A stretch of DNA of 64,000 nt from Phellopilus nigrolimitatus (taxonomy: Eukaryota; Basidiomycota; Agaricomycetes; Hymenochaetales; Hymenochaetaceae). This document shows positions 10,701 through 21,553 of the stretch, piece after piece; the first letter of the stretch is position 1, and every line of letters starts with the position of its first letter. The stretch covers positions 1,116,001 through 1,180,000 of the forward strand of contig JAJOHG010000003.1 of assembly GCA_021029095.1 (NCBI GenBank), given 5' to 3'. The notes under the pieces are model-generated. The model did no database searches, was not told the DNA's origin, and was given only the letters and a program-made list of their open reading frames with translations. Made by a program: the position numbers and the translations under genes.

Positions 10701-13700
10701 TTGGGCAGCAGTTGGACGTCAAATCGGTTGCGGATGCAGCCAATGCGGATTTGGGGAACAAGGAGATTGATGCTCTCCGTAAGGAAGTGGGGAATTTCGA
10801 GAAAGAAGTGAATTTCTCAACAGGCTTTTCTTCGTACCTTTCTTTCCTTGTTAACTGACGATATACACTGGTTCAGAGAGAGGGATTACAAACCGAACTA
10901 GCCCAGCATCGCGCTGAGATCGACACTTTGAAATCGCTTCAATGTTCCCTCCCTTCAACAAGCTCGTCGAGGGCCGGAAAAGAAGTACGTTGTTTAAGTA
11001 CTCGTACGAACATTGACTTAATTTATCTATGTTCTTAGTCTGGACAAGGTATCCAAGGATTAGTCCAGCGTCTGATCCTCAAGGAGAAGCAGGCTATTCA
11101 ACTGCAAGCTGAAGTTGATCGATTGAAACTGAGGAATCCGTCCGCGACTCGAGATGCGGTATGTGCTTTTGTTTTAGACTGCAAATTGCAAAACTTAATC
11201 AGCAAAAGGAGGAACGCTTGAAACATGAGCGGGATCGAGTCAAGTGGAACGCTCTTATGGACGAAATTGCTGACCTAAAAACAAAGGTAAGCTCATACTT
11301 TCTCGTGTAGAGGCAATAGCTCGATTTTAACTTGTTCATGTAGCATCAAGAAACGGAGACGACACTCCTGCAGAAGAATAAAGAAGTACTGTACTTAAAG
11401 CGTGCCATGGAGTCTGTGTATTCGCGTTTGCATAGTGACCTTGACCTGCGCGGAGCTGCATCAAGCAAAAGCCACATTCGCGACGTCGACGCCGAACAGA
11501 TCGCCGCGCGCGCTGTGGAAGCTCTGTCCGCCAAAGATGATGAGATTGCTGCTCTTCGTGCAGAGGTCGACAAGATGCGCAAGGAGCTCGAAGCCAAACC
11601 GCAGTACATCACTGAAGTGGATTACAAGAAAGCTGTCCCACCCCCGCCACCTCCCCCGTCTCCGCTCGTTTCCTCCAACTTAAGGGGTGCGCTCAAAAAA
11701 TCTAAGCATACACCATCACCGCTATCCCAGCCATTAGCACCAAAGCCACAGACTCCACTTACAAATGTTCTTCCGTCTCCGCCCCCGCCCCCGCCGCCGC
11801 CACCTCCACCACCACCTGTTCCACTGCCAACCTCTGGGTCTTTATCACCAGTACCGCCTCCGCCTCCGCCGCCTCCACCTCCTAGCCTGGTTTCGTCTTC
11901 TTCACCTCCTCCGCCTCCTCCTCCTCCTCCACCCCCACCGTTTGGAGCGACAGCTCTTGGATCCCCACCTCCCCCTCCGCCACCTCCTGGGCCCATAAGC
12001 CGCAAATCTGCCCCTGTGGCAATCGCATTGCCTGGCAAGCGTCTCAAGCCATTTTTTTGGACGAAAGTTGGAAACCAAACTACGGGAGAAACTGTCTGGG
12101 ACCACCTTTCAGCTTCGGCGCTCTCGGTAGCTGTAGACCTGAAAGATTTGGAAGAGGCCTTCTCGCTCGATGTGAACCCGTCTAAGACAAGCTCGTCCCC
12201 TCTCAGCTCCCCAAAGAAAGGCTCCATCTCGACTATGCTGGATGTCACGCGTGCCAATAACGTTTGTGAGTGATTTTTCCGAAGATACTTCGACACTGCT
12301 AACATTCGCGGATTCAGCAATCATGCTCTCGCGGATTAAAATGTCCTTACCTGACATTAAGCGCGCTTTGTTAACGGTCGACGACAGGTTACTGTCTGTC
12401 GACGACCTGAAAGCTATTGCAAAGCAAATACCTTCGGCGGACGAGGTACGATTCAACTTCTAACCTAGAATATTGACATTGAGTTACATCCCAACGTCTT
12501 GTAGCTGAAAAGAATTGAAGCACATAGCGATATAAAGCAACTGGCCAAAGCAGATCAGTATTTCAAGGAAGCGAGTCGTTTTCAGTCATGGGATCAATGA
12601 GGTTTGCTGATATCGTTTTTTAATCTAGATCGCGGACATCCCTCGTCTTGCAGACCGGATCGAATGCATGGTGTACCGGAGGAAACTTGAACTAGAAATT
12701 GAGGAAACTCGTCCAGAACTGGACATTATCGGGCACGCCACGAAGGAACTGAAGACGTCTTCTCGTTTTAAGCAAGTCTTAAAGGTGAGAGAGATCAGGA
12801 GTTCTCAACAGTTTTAACTCACACAACTGCGGCAGACTGTCTTGACAGTAGGAAACGCTCTAAATGGATCAAGCTTTCGAGGAAATGCACGTGGATTCCA
12901 ATTAGATGCCTTGCTCAAGGTTGGTCTCCAATCATACATGCATGTCTGCGGTCTAATCATTGGACATTAGATGAAAGAGACGAAGACGGCTAAAGCCACT
13001 CCGGAATGCCCGACGCTCCTTCACTATATTGCACGAGTGCTTTTAAGGAGTGATGCGGAATTGGTAAACTTCCTAGATGATTTGCCTCATCTAGAAGCTG
13101 CCGCTCGAGGTAAGTCTCGTTTATACGCCAGATGGATCCTTATCTGAAAATATTCAGTTTCTATGCAGACTGTGTCTTCGTCTGTCGCGACGCTGTCGAC
13201 CGGGCTCGCTCAAGTGCGCGGCGAGATAAGACAATATCGACAGATGCGATCGTTATCTCCTAATGACCGCTTCGTGCAGGTCATGGAGGTCAGTTATCGC
13301 TTGTTTCCCTTTTTTTAAGCAACTGTTTATCGAAGTTTGTATCGGTAGCCCTTCGTGATCCAGGTGTCCTCGAGCGTCCAGGCGCTGGAAAATATGAGTA
13401 GGTCCGTCGAGGGTGAGCTGCGGTCCGCCATGGCGTACTTTGGCGAGGACGTCGACTCGGCCGAAGCCCCAAAGCCAGAGGACTTCTTCAGCCTGATTGT
13501 GTCCTTTTCTTCTTCTCTGAGGGTACGCACCGGGGATACTGCCTTTTATCCCCTTCTTTCTGACCGAGGTGCTTCCCCCTTTGTTTGTCTATTTTTTCCA
13601 GAAAGCTGCGCTGGAGATGCACGACGTGCAGGCCAAAGCTGGCACGCAGACAACGGCTGCTGCTTCTCTTGCGTCCAAGACACCGATAGTCGGCCTTCCG

Positions 13701-14020
13701 CGATCGTCAACAAGCGAACAATCGGTACGTTGCATATCCTCGTCTCTACATGCCGAGATCACACTCACCAGCGGTTATACCAGACGGTGCCCTTCAAGAC
13801 GCCGGCTCCTGCTGCACCCTCGCCCTCTCCACGGCCCCTGCACCTCGCCCTCCCGCCGTCGACGCAGTCCGAGGCACCGTCTGCGGACGGCACGCGTCAT
13901 CGTACGATCTCGCGGGGCGACGTGGACGAGACGATCCGAAGCATGCGGCGGGGCGTGCGCAGGGAACGCACGGTCAGCACGCTTCGCCCGCTGAGCAAGA
14001 TTTTCCTGGATGGATCCTGA
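7703..14020 (+). CDS. Formin (diaphanous-type actin nucleator)
   Basis: Large multi-exon gene (about 18 exons, short introns). Order of domains: a small N-terminal region from ATG 7703; a GTPase-binding region around 8935-9060 (GEKRDAMRNLPLDRKRYLL); an FH3/armadillo region about 9430-10900 (SWVEQFLNDKKGMEAL, LLAAICLLSV); coiled-coil segments 10900-11640; an FH1 region at 11641-11998 of repeated poly-proline tracts; and an FH2 domain from about 12000 to 13610 (LKPFFWTKV, GNALNGSSFRGNARGF, QLDALLKMKETK). The C-terminus (GDVDETIRSMRRGVRRERT) resembles a DAD autoinhibitory tail. Formins nucleate and elongate unbranched actin for cytokinesis, septation and tip growth; FH1 binds profilin-actin and FH2 caps the barbed end. 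The GBD-FH3-FH1-FH2-DAD arrangement implies Rho-GTPase control. Filamentous basidiomycetes usually have one or few formins. No frame breaks noticed. Confidence 0.95.
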
Positions 14021-14236
14021 ATATGATTTCCGTAATGAATAATTCCCTTCTGATAAATGTTACGACCGGCTGTGTGTGGTCCTTCTTCCGTCCACTCTTG
14101 ATTGGGTACAGTTTCTGGGACATTTTATTCGCTTCCATTTGTCGACCGACTATATATTGTTACATCCTCTTTGATATCCGATCGCCATATGTACTGTTGT
14201 CTATAGTTGTAATTTAAATTGATACATCCCAGGCGG

Positions 14237-15670
14237 TTACTGCTCGTTGAGCGGTGACACCGCGTCGCATCGTTCTACGCACTCGAGGAAGAGGCGAAAA
14301 AAGCCATCGACCTTCACGCACGTCCGTCAACCAAAGCAAAACCAAGAAAGAAACCACTCACGTCGACGCGTTCCGCAACCTGACAGTTCCTGCCGTCGCG
14401 GCCCCAGGAAGCGTCGCACGGGCGGTAGCCCCAGAGGTCGACGACGGTCTCGCCGGCGGTGTGCGCGCCGGCGAGCTCGACGTCGACGCGGCGGCGCGTG
14501 CACGCGAAGAGCGCGGGGCGCGCGGCATATGCGACGGCGAGCGCGTCGTGCAGCGGGGGGCCGGCGGCGAAGCCGAAGGTGGAGGCGTAGGACGCGGCGA
14601 AGAAGCCCAGGAGTGTCGAGAGCGTGTGCCGCAGGGGCGTCCTCGCGGCTGGGAGGGGCGCAGAGCTGGAGGGCCTGTGGACGGAGGCGGAGGGATCGAG
14701 GAGCATCGAGCGCGTGAGTCGCAAGGGCGTCCTCGCGGCTGGGAGAGGCGCGGAGCTGGAGGGATCGAGGAGCGTGCTGTGTATGGCGTGTGTGACGATG
14801 GCGGTGTGGGTGACATTGATGGGCACCATGGTCTTCTTGACGGGTGCGTTGAGGACGATCTGCGCGGCCTCCGCTGCGTCGGGGATTGTATCAGAACGGT
14901 ATTTGGAGCGTGTGTTTAAACAACGGGAGACGCACGGTCGCACAGAATGTTGTACTCTGGTGTATCAATCGAATGCGTTAGCATGGGACAGAGCAGAGGG
15001 TTAACGATATGCGCACCAGCCACGGCGGAGCGGTTTCCGAGCCCCACCCCGCCGCCCATGAAAACGAACTCCTCGACGCCGTCGAGTAGATCCGGGTACA
15101 CGCTTACGAAGAGCGCGATGTTCGTCATCGGGCCGGTCGACACGACCGTCAGCGTCCGCCCGTCCTTCACTGCGTCCCTGACCCCGCGCGCGAGGCCCTC
15201 GACGGCGCGCAGGCCGGCGCTGTGCTCGCGCCGCGTGCGGATGGGCGGGTGGTCCGCGCCGGGGAGTCCCTCGACGCCGCCGAGGCCATCCGCGCCGTGG
15301 ATCTCGGGGTCGTGCTTCGCGGGCTTGAGCAGTGGGGCGGCCGCGCCGGCATGGACGAGCACGTCGGGCGCGCCGGCAAAGGCGTAGAGGCTTCGGAGCG
15401 CGTTCTTGAACGTGTTGTCCGCGTCGGTGTTCCCGTGTACCTGGCCAGATGAAGGATGTGAAAATATTCGTAATGCGCTAATCGGATGAGAGCTTACGGT
15501 GGATACACCGACGAGCTCGAGACCTGGGATGTGGATGGCGAGCAGGATGGCGGTCGCGTCGTCGTGACCCTGAGTCGAAGTGAGGGAGTTACTCGATTAC
15601 TGCTAAAATGTGGCTTGCTTACGGGATCGCAGTCAAGCCAGATGCGCTTCAGGTTTTCCGAATCGCCCAT
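14237..15670 (-). CDS. Nucleoside hydrolase (inosine-uridine preferring type) with an internal duplicated segment
   Basis: Spliced minus-strand protein: MGDSENLKRIWLDCDP / GHDDATAILLA (the Asp-rich calcium and ribose site), STVHGNTDADNTFKNA, HDPEIHGADGLGG, VVSTGPMTNIALF, FMGGGVGLGNRSA, NILCDPEAAQIVL, FGFAAGPPLHDALAVAY and a last exon ending RVDVDGFFRLFLECVERCD. The enzyme cleaves the N-glycosidic bond of nucleosides in purine/pyrimidine salvage. Introns with GT-AG ends were placed between DCDP and GHDD, inside GVST/VHGN, around NILCD and before the last exon, giving stop TAA at 14237-14239. Unusual: a 90-bp in-frame tandem duplication adds about 30 residues (two copies of SSSAPLPAARTPLR) between the THTAIVTHA block and the FAASYAS block, a surface region in family members. 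All recognisable active-site segments remain. Confidence 0.9.
14621..14800. repeat. 90-bp tandem duplication inside the nucleoside hydrolase coding sequence
   Basis: The block gggcgtcctcgcggctggga occurs at about 14635 and again 90 bp further on, with flanking matches such as gagctggaggg and gatcgaggagc. The period is a multiple of three, so the reading frame is kept and about 30 residues are repeated. Confidence 0.85.
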
Positions 15671-15954
15671 TTGGATTTTGGATTAGCTTTAGCCTTGCTT
15701 TAGCCTCGCGGGACAAGTGCGCGTCTGACACCGTCGATACAGAGGAAGCTCCCGTCGCCGCGTCGATCAGGGTCTCGCCAGGAATGGCAATTACATAAAC
15801 ACGCGCCCACTGTGGCTTTACCGTGGCCGCGCTCTCCCTCTTCCGGATCCTTTGACTAGGTCCTCAACGACGGCGACCGCGACGACCACAACCACGACAT
15901 CAACGACAGAAATTCACGAAAACACCCAAGACAGCAAAATCAGTGAAGGAAGGA

Positions 15955-17006
15955 ATGCAGGTGACCTGGAAATCAGTGCGTGCTCATGTGCCTTCGCGCG
16001 CGTCATTCATCCTTAACAGCCACACCTGCAGCGCCAGGGCTCCTACAATGGCGGTCCGCCGCCCTCTGCCGTGCACGGCTGGCTCAAGAAGCTGCACGGC
16101 GTCGTAACCTTCAGCCGCAGTCGCATCAGACAGGGCAGGCATGAGATCGAGGACGCGCGCGCGCTGCGTGAGTACGAACGCGACCGGCGCCGCTCGCACT
16201 CGCGCTCCGGATACGCACGCGACGGCGCAGTACGAGGATGGGGCGCGCAGACGGAGTAGAAGCAGGAGCCGCCCGTTCCTTGCACCCTCACCACCGCTGC
16301 CGGCCAGGGTGAGTCCGCGTCTCTCAAACCAGCTGCTCCACAACGGGCTCACGTGACCTACGAACGGCAGGTACCATGGCATGCACCTCCGCCTCTGGGG
16401 CTTCCTGACGCGCCGCCGCGACCACATGGCGCGCGGCCTCGCCATGCGCGAGGATGCAGAAAGAGAGCGCCGCCACGAACGTCGCAGGCGCCAGCGCCAT
16501 CTCGCGGACGAGGGGCTCGCAATCCGCATGGGCGCGCAGACGCTCATCCGTCCCCGCGGCTCGCGTCGTAGGCATCATAGCGACCACGGCTACGGCCATC
16601 GCAGCCGAAGCCACCGCAGCGAGCCGCGCGTCATCGTCACGCAGCCCGGCGAAACGGTCCAGGTCAGTACGCTCTGCAGGCTCGCGCCATGGACATGGAC
16701 ATAGACACAGGAGCCGCGACGATGGGTACGGATACGCCGACGCCCCACCGATCGCACGCACCGGGAGCTCACGACGCGAGTACTACGACGAGCACGCTGT
16801 TCCCGTTGCACGTACCTCCTCGAGCCGCCATGGCCAGTACGACGAGCGCGTTGTGCCCGTTGTCCGCTCCGCCGGCTCCCACGACCAATATGCCGACCCC
16901 GGCGCACGTTGCGATTGCCGCGCCGTCCTCGAGCTCTCACCATGGACATCACCGCCACCGCAGCCGCAGCCACAGAAGCCCCAGCGTGGCCTATGTTTCC
17001 ACCTAA
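15955..17006 (+). CDS. Hypothetical basic Arg/Ser/His-rich protein, exon structure uncertain
   Basis: Not recognised. A short first exon (ATG 15955, MQVTWKS) splices in frame to NGGPPPSAVHGWLKKLHGVV and ALREYERDRRRSHSRS. Further blocks follow: MHLRLWGFLTRRRDHMARG (16381 on), RPRGSRRRHHSDHGYGHRS, PRVIVTQPGETVQ, GQYDERVVPVVRS, and HGHHRHRSRSHRSPSVAYV ending with a stop at 17004-17006. These blocks clearly belong together by composition, but they fall in all three frames and I could not place consensus introns with matching phase for every change. Either some introns are unusual or the gene carries indels. Composition suggests a nuclear or RNA-associated low-complexity protein, but this is only inference. 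Confidence 0.45.
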
Positions 17007-17296
17007 AATCTGCTATGTATTGTCACTCACGAGCGAAGACGTCTGAGTTATGTGTATCGTTTGACTTATGTAATTTCTTATGGTTCTCTCGCTGATTACT
17101 GTTTCCCTGTGTGTAACTTGTGCAGATTTTGTTTATACGTATTTCCGAGTCATTCCGGTCTATACCATGATAGCTGATGTCCATTATAAAGATCTATCCA
17201 ATGATACAAGTGTAGCGTTCTCCGACGAAAACAAATGCCAGTTAACATGCGAGTAATAGTTAAGATTCCTTGAATGCCAGGAACACAGACCCGAAC
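17007..17296. other. Convergent intergenic region
   Basis: AT-rich 3' flanks of two convergent genes. No feature recognised. Confidence 0.4.
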
Positions 17297-18442
17297 CTAC
17301 GAACCGCCCTCCCCGCTTCCGCCCATCTTGTTTTTTCTCCGTCGGCGCCGCTTTTTCTTTCCAGAGCCAGGATTTTGCGCAGCGACCTCTTCTTCGACGT
17401 CAGAGGTGGGCGGGCCGTTCAGGTTCAGCAGTGGCAGGTCAGAGCGCGGGAGAGACGCCTGCGACACCCTGGAAGGAGACACGGTTTTGGATGGCGTAGC
17501 AGGTCGTGCCGCTTCACCTACGTTAAACGAAGTTGATAAGCTAAGCGGAGGAGAGGGCTCAAGCAGACACACCTTTTGGAAGAGAACTTGAGCTGACGCT
17601 TGGGTCAAGCCCGGCCAACCCGACCGCATCCCCGGCGGTGTGAATGCCCTTACCATTCGGAGATGCACTGTCAGGCACGACTCCGTTCACTCCGCCGTTG
17701 GGCGCTGCGCCATCAGGAGCATCGAGCGCGCCCACTACCTGCTTGCGTTTCTTTTTCTTTTTCTTTTTCTTCGAAGTCGCAGGTGAGGGCGGTACGTCGC
17801 CCTCGCCGCCCGCCTCGGTATCCTGTATTGCGTCCTTTTTCTCTAGCACCGGTGGGGTCGAGACTACGTCCGCGCCCTTCGACGGGCCGGCAGTGCTTTC
17901 AACCTCGTTTAAGGAGCCCTCCTTGCTTTTTCCCTTATTCTTCTTCGGCGCGCTGAACGGGTCCAGCCGCACCTTCTTCGTGCTCGACTCTCCCTTTCGG
18001 CCCTCTTCCTCATCATCGTCGGCGTCCTCACCGATCGGCTTGTCCACCGCAACGGCGTCGTCGCGTCTCCTCTTTTTCTCGTTCCCCACGAGCTTGTTCT
18101 TGAGCTTCGCATTTTCCCTCGCCGCGGGGCCCGCAGACTCAGGGAGGGGCGCGCCGAGCCCGAGCCTACACACAAAACCAAAGCACAGAAAAGAGATGAA
18201 CAAACAGATCATGACAAGAGCCGCGGTACAAGACCAAACCGAGAAAAGGGACTCTACCGAGGGGGCCGCCGGAGGTACTCCTCGAGCTCCTTCTCCGTGT
18301 CGCGCGCCGTGCGCTTCGAAGCGCCGGTTTTGAACGCGGGCTTCACCCACGAGGCGACGAGCTCGTCCGCCAGCGCCATGGAGAGGTCTATCTGCGCCTG
18401 CAGCGCCTCCAGGTCGACCGGGGCGCCTTCATGCTGCGCCAT
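17297..18442 (-). CDS. Conserved fungal protein with Lys-rich C-terminal tails, function unknown
   Basis: Three exons. Exon 1 (18442 to about 18261) reads MAQHEGAPVDLEALQAQIDL then ASWVKPAF and KELEEYLRRPPR. It splices in frame to LGLGAPLPESAGPAARENAK and an acidic/basic stretch (GEDADDDEEEGRKGESSTKK). A poly-lysine run follows (ATSKKKKKKKKRKQ), and after a 55-bp intron at about 17500-17555 a second basic tail GSGKKKRRRRRKNKMGG ends at 17297. The N-terminal helix followed by the SW-x-P-x-F and L-x-x-Y-L-x-R-P-P-R-L-G-L-G-A pattern suggests one of the small conserved fungal domain families of unknown function (DUF3245-like is my guess, not verified). The Lys/Arg tails suggest nuclear or nucleolar location. 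Divergently transcribed from Gemin2/SIP1 with only about 130 bp between starts. Confidence 0.65.
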
Positions 18443-18571
18443 GGAATGTAGTAAATTTAATAAGTCGGTGGTGCATCTGCGATAGACTCGGGACGTTTTG
18501 GGCAACCAGAGTTCTCACGCCCCCGGAGGCGGCGCGTCGGGCGCACTCGCCGCTAGTTTACACACAATACA

Positions 18572-20005
18572 ATGTCGAATCTGAAGCGCACACGAGACAT
18601 GGTAGACTCGGACGACGAAGAGCCCACGATGGGCAGGCAGATTCTGCCCGTCGCGCGCCTGCCGGAGAACTTTGACGGCGTGCCCATGGACGGCATGCAG
18701 TACCTCTTCACGGTTAGGTCGGCACTCCGTCCAATGCTCTTGCTTTTCTAAAATTTAATGCTGCGGCCATTTCTCGAACAGACGCGATTCCAGGAAACTG
18801 CCTGTCTACACCCGCGTGGCGAATCCGTATGAAGCTGTGAAGACCGAGACGGTAGACGCACCGGCTTCGAGCGCGGGGCGCGTTCCTTTGCCTTCCGAAG
18901 AATGGAGGGCCGTCTTTCTCAAGAGATTTAAAAACTTCCGCAAGGTGAGCTCGATTCTGAACAACTAACCGAACCGATTTTGACGCATTGACGCAGAACT
19001 CTGTACAAGCGACGATCGGCGTCGAGTTCCCCGCCGCCCCTGCCTCCGCCTCCGGGCGGTCGAAGCGCATGCCCGAGAAAAAAGAGCGCGACAGCTGGTG
19101 GGCCTTCATCAACGGCCGCCCGGAGTGTGAATGGAACCCACCCAAAAAGAGCAGGAAGTCCAAGCCGGAGAGGAGCAGGCACGCGAGGGGGATGCGCAGC
19201 TGGGACGACGGCGCGGACGAGCTCGCACAGTACGAGGTGTCGTATATGGACTATACTGAAGAGCCTCCCGCGCCGGAGGCGTTCGTCGTCAACGAGGACG
19301 GCGAGGTTGCGGAGGAGCCAGCTGGGAGTACGGGGCAGCTGCTGGAAGAGGCTGTTGAGTTTCTACCGACGCCGTTTGCGACGCCGCAACCCGAAGTGAG
19401 GTACAGAAATCCTGGATCCGACCCAATGTGCCAAAAAGCACAGAATGACAGCGGAAGACCGCAGCAGCCCACGCCTGCCTTGCTTAAGCTAATGGACAGC
19501 GTAAATTTTACCAACCCTCAGCTTTTCGAATAACTATACTAATGTACTTACCATCCTTCTTACTTCCCAGCGCTATTGCACGCACCTCCTGATGTACTTC
19601 ACGCACTGGATTACCCAGCACCTCGAGCAGCTCGAGTCGCCGCAGCCGCTCCCGCCCGCATACACACCGCTCTCGCAGAACCACGCGCGCTGGATGTTCG
19701 CGCTCCTCTCGCGCGTCGATGAACAGCTTTCGAGCGATGAGATGAGCAATCTGCGTTCGCTCGCCCGCGCGTGTCTGGCTCTCATCAGGGACCTTAGCAA
19801 AAATCAGAGTCGCGCGACGGAGGACTCGCAACCAGGTATGGATAGTGCGCTGTCTAGATCAGGGTCGCTGGGGAATTGGGTCGGAGATGCAGGAGACGCG
19901 CCGTTAGACGAGCGGGCCTGTTGGATCGTCGTTGCCACGATTGCAGATTTCTGGGGACAGAAAGACTTGTGGATGGATGCCGAGAGTACGCTAAGCGGTT
20001 CATGA
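18572..20005 (+). CDS. GEMIN2: Gemin2/SIP1 homologue, SMN-complex snRNP assembly factor
   Basis: ATG 18572. The spliced protein carries the SIP1/Gemin2 signature: acidic start (DMVDSDDEEPTMGRQILPVA), MDGMQYLFTVRRDSRKLP, WWAFINGRPECEWNPPKKSR, RYCTHLLMYFTHWI, ARWMFALLSRVDEQL, LRSLARACLALIRDL and CWIVVATIADFWGQKDLW near the end. Introns lie after TVR (about 18717-18781), at about 18943-18996 and at about 19500-19570. Gemin2 binds the SMN protein and the Sm pentamer and guides Sm-ring loading on spliceosomal snRNAs in the cytoplasm, which suits an intron-rich genome. Length (about 400 residues) is longer than vertebrate Gemin2 because of a central low-complexity segment. Confidence 0.9.
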
Positions 20006-20184
20006 CACTGTTTTTTCTTCTTCCTTTTACACATCTGGAGAGGATAGGATTTCGGATTGGACAAATTCATATATAGCATACATGTGTAGCAGTAATTACA
20101 TTTCCAGGTTTGCAGAATATCATAGATTATAAATACGCATACTGTCGAACTCCACATGCCATTGTTAATCTCCGTATCTTCGAA

Positions 20185-21138
20185 TCATCTAAAAACTCCA
20201 ATGAGCAAACAGTCTTTGAACGGGACAACGCATAGACGCACCAGGGGAATACTTATCGGAGGCTTCTCCCATGTCGGGTCGTTCTCGCCAATCAGCACCT
20301 CCGCGAGCGAAAAGAACCCATGCGCGTTATAGAACTCGGTGTTGATGGGGTTGCTCGAGAGGAGGTACGTCGAGCGGCCCTCAGCGTCGGCCATGTGCGT
20401 GATCGCGTCGACGAGCGCACCGCCGTACCCGCGCCGCCGGAACGCTTCCGCAGTCACGAGCGAGTTCACGGCGCGCATCTTCGGCGCGTCCGCGCCGAGC
20501 ATCTCCTCGACGAAGCGATCGAGCGTCGCATGCGCCTCCGCGAGCCGCCTGCGCTGCTGCTTCGTCTGCCCGACTGCGACAAGAGCCTTGTCGGCGAGCC
20601 TGAAGAGCTTGTCCAGTAGCTGGTCGAATTTGCTTCTCTTGTCTGCTTCCGGCGCGGGCTGGCTGGTGGAGGAGTAAGCTGTCAGTTCCAGGATATGCAT
20701 GCACGAGCCGGAATTACTTACTTGCAAACAAGGGCATGCCCGTTGTCTACGACCAACCCCATGTTACGTAGTACCCACTGGTGCATGCCCAGTGCATACC
20801 GGAATCGATTAATCCATCGATTGAACCGGGTGTCTCGCGCGTCCTACGAACGGGAATCACATAAATAATCAGAGTGCATTGAAGTACAGATAGCAACGCA
20901 CTGGTGTATCGTGCATATAGATCATCAACGGGTCGTCGATCTCTGCTTCGGTGACTGCCTTCGTAGCCGTCTTGACATCCCCTGGAAACATACGACCAAA
21001 GTTGAACAGTGATACAATACATACATATAAGTACTCACTGTGGCGCATACGTCTGACCTCTACATTCTCCGCGAGAGACAACCGCAAGTGTTGTTTCTCA
21101 TCGACGATGACGTCGAGCAGTTTGGTGTTCTGAGCCAT
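20185..21138 (-). CDS. GNAT-family N-acetyltransferase
   Basis: Minus-strand spliced gene from ATG 21138: MAQNTKLLDVIVDEKQHLRL, EIDDPLMIYMHDTP, DTRFNRWINRFRYALG, LVVDNGHALVC, then QPAPEADKRSKFDQLLDKLF and the acetyl-CoA site VTAEAFRRRGYGGALVDAI (R-R-x-G-Y-G-G pattern). SSNPINTEFYNAHGFF follows, a typical GNAT motif B, and the protein ends at 20185. It transfers acetyl from acetyl-CoA to an unknown amine; the class is common in agaricomycetes as small uncharacterised acetyltransferases. Introns are short; the one after HALVC (about 20663-20722) joins VCN to QPAPE in frame. Substrate cannot be inferred. Confidence 0.8.
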
Positions 21139-21553
21139 CGGTGACAGGATTCGATCAAACCGAGGGAGAACCCGAGACCACTACGACAAGGGGTCAACGT
21201 CGAAGACGAGGTAGACATTGTAGCCCTCATCCTTTTATCAATCTCCCGTATGAGGCCGTACGCAGCACTGAGCATGCGGAATCAAAAATTCGGCGAGAAG
21301 TGCCCGGAGCCTATCATTTGCGCAGCCACACGCAGTAGTCTTGCAGGTTCGCAGCAGCGCGCATACACCCAGATGCGTGTTTGCCATGAACAAAACCCAT
21401 AGACAAGATAATAGGATACACGGAGGGGGGTTCTAAGCGTACACGGTTTCGAAGCAAGTATGTGTGGAGCTCGGACACTAAAACAGACAGAGCTTATAAG
21501 GAGAACAAATAAATTTAAAGATAAAGACCAAGAAATCAATAAAGGCAGCCGCT
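21139..21553. other. Intergenic between two minus-strand genes
   Basis: 415 bp holding the GNAT promoter and the 3' flank of the SEA2/WDR24 gene. Nothing else recognised. Confidence 0.4.

Noticed and set aside
11622..12320. Long minus-strand frame rich in poly-glycine
   Set aside because: It is the exact antisense of the formin FH1 poly-proline exon; the plus-strand reading carries the recognised formin domains.
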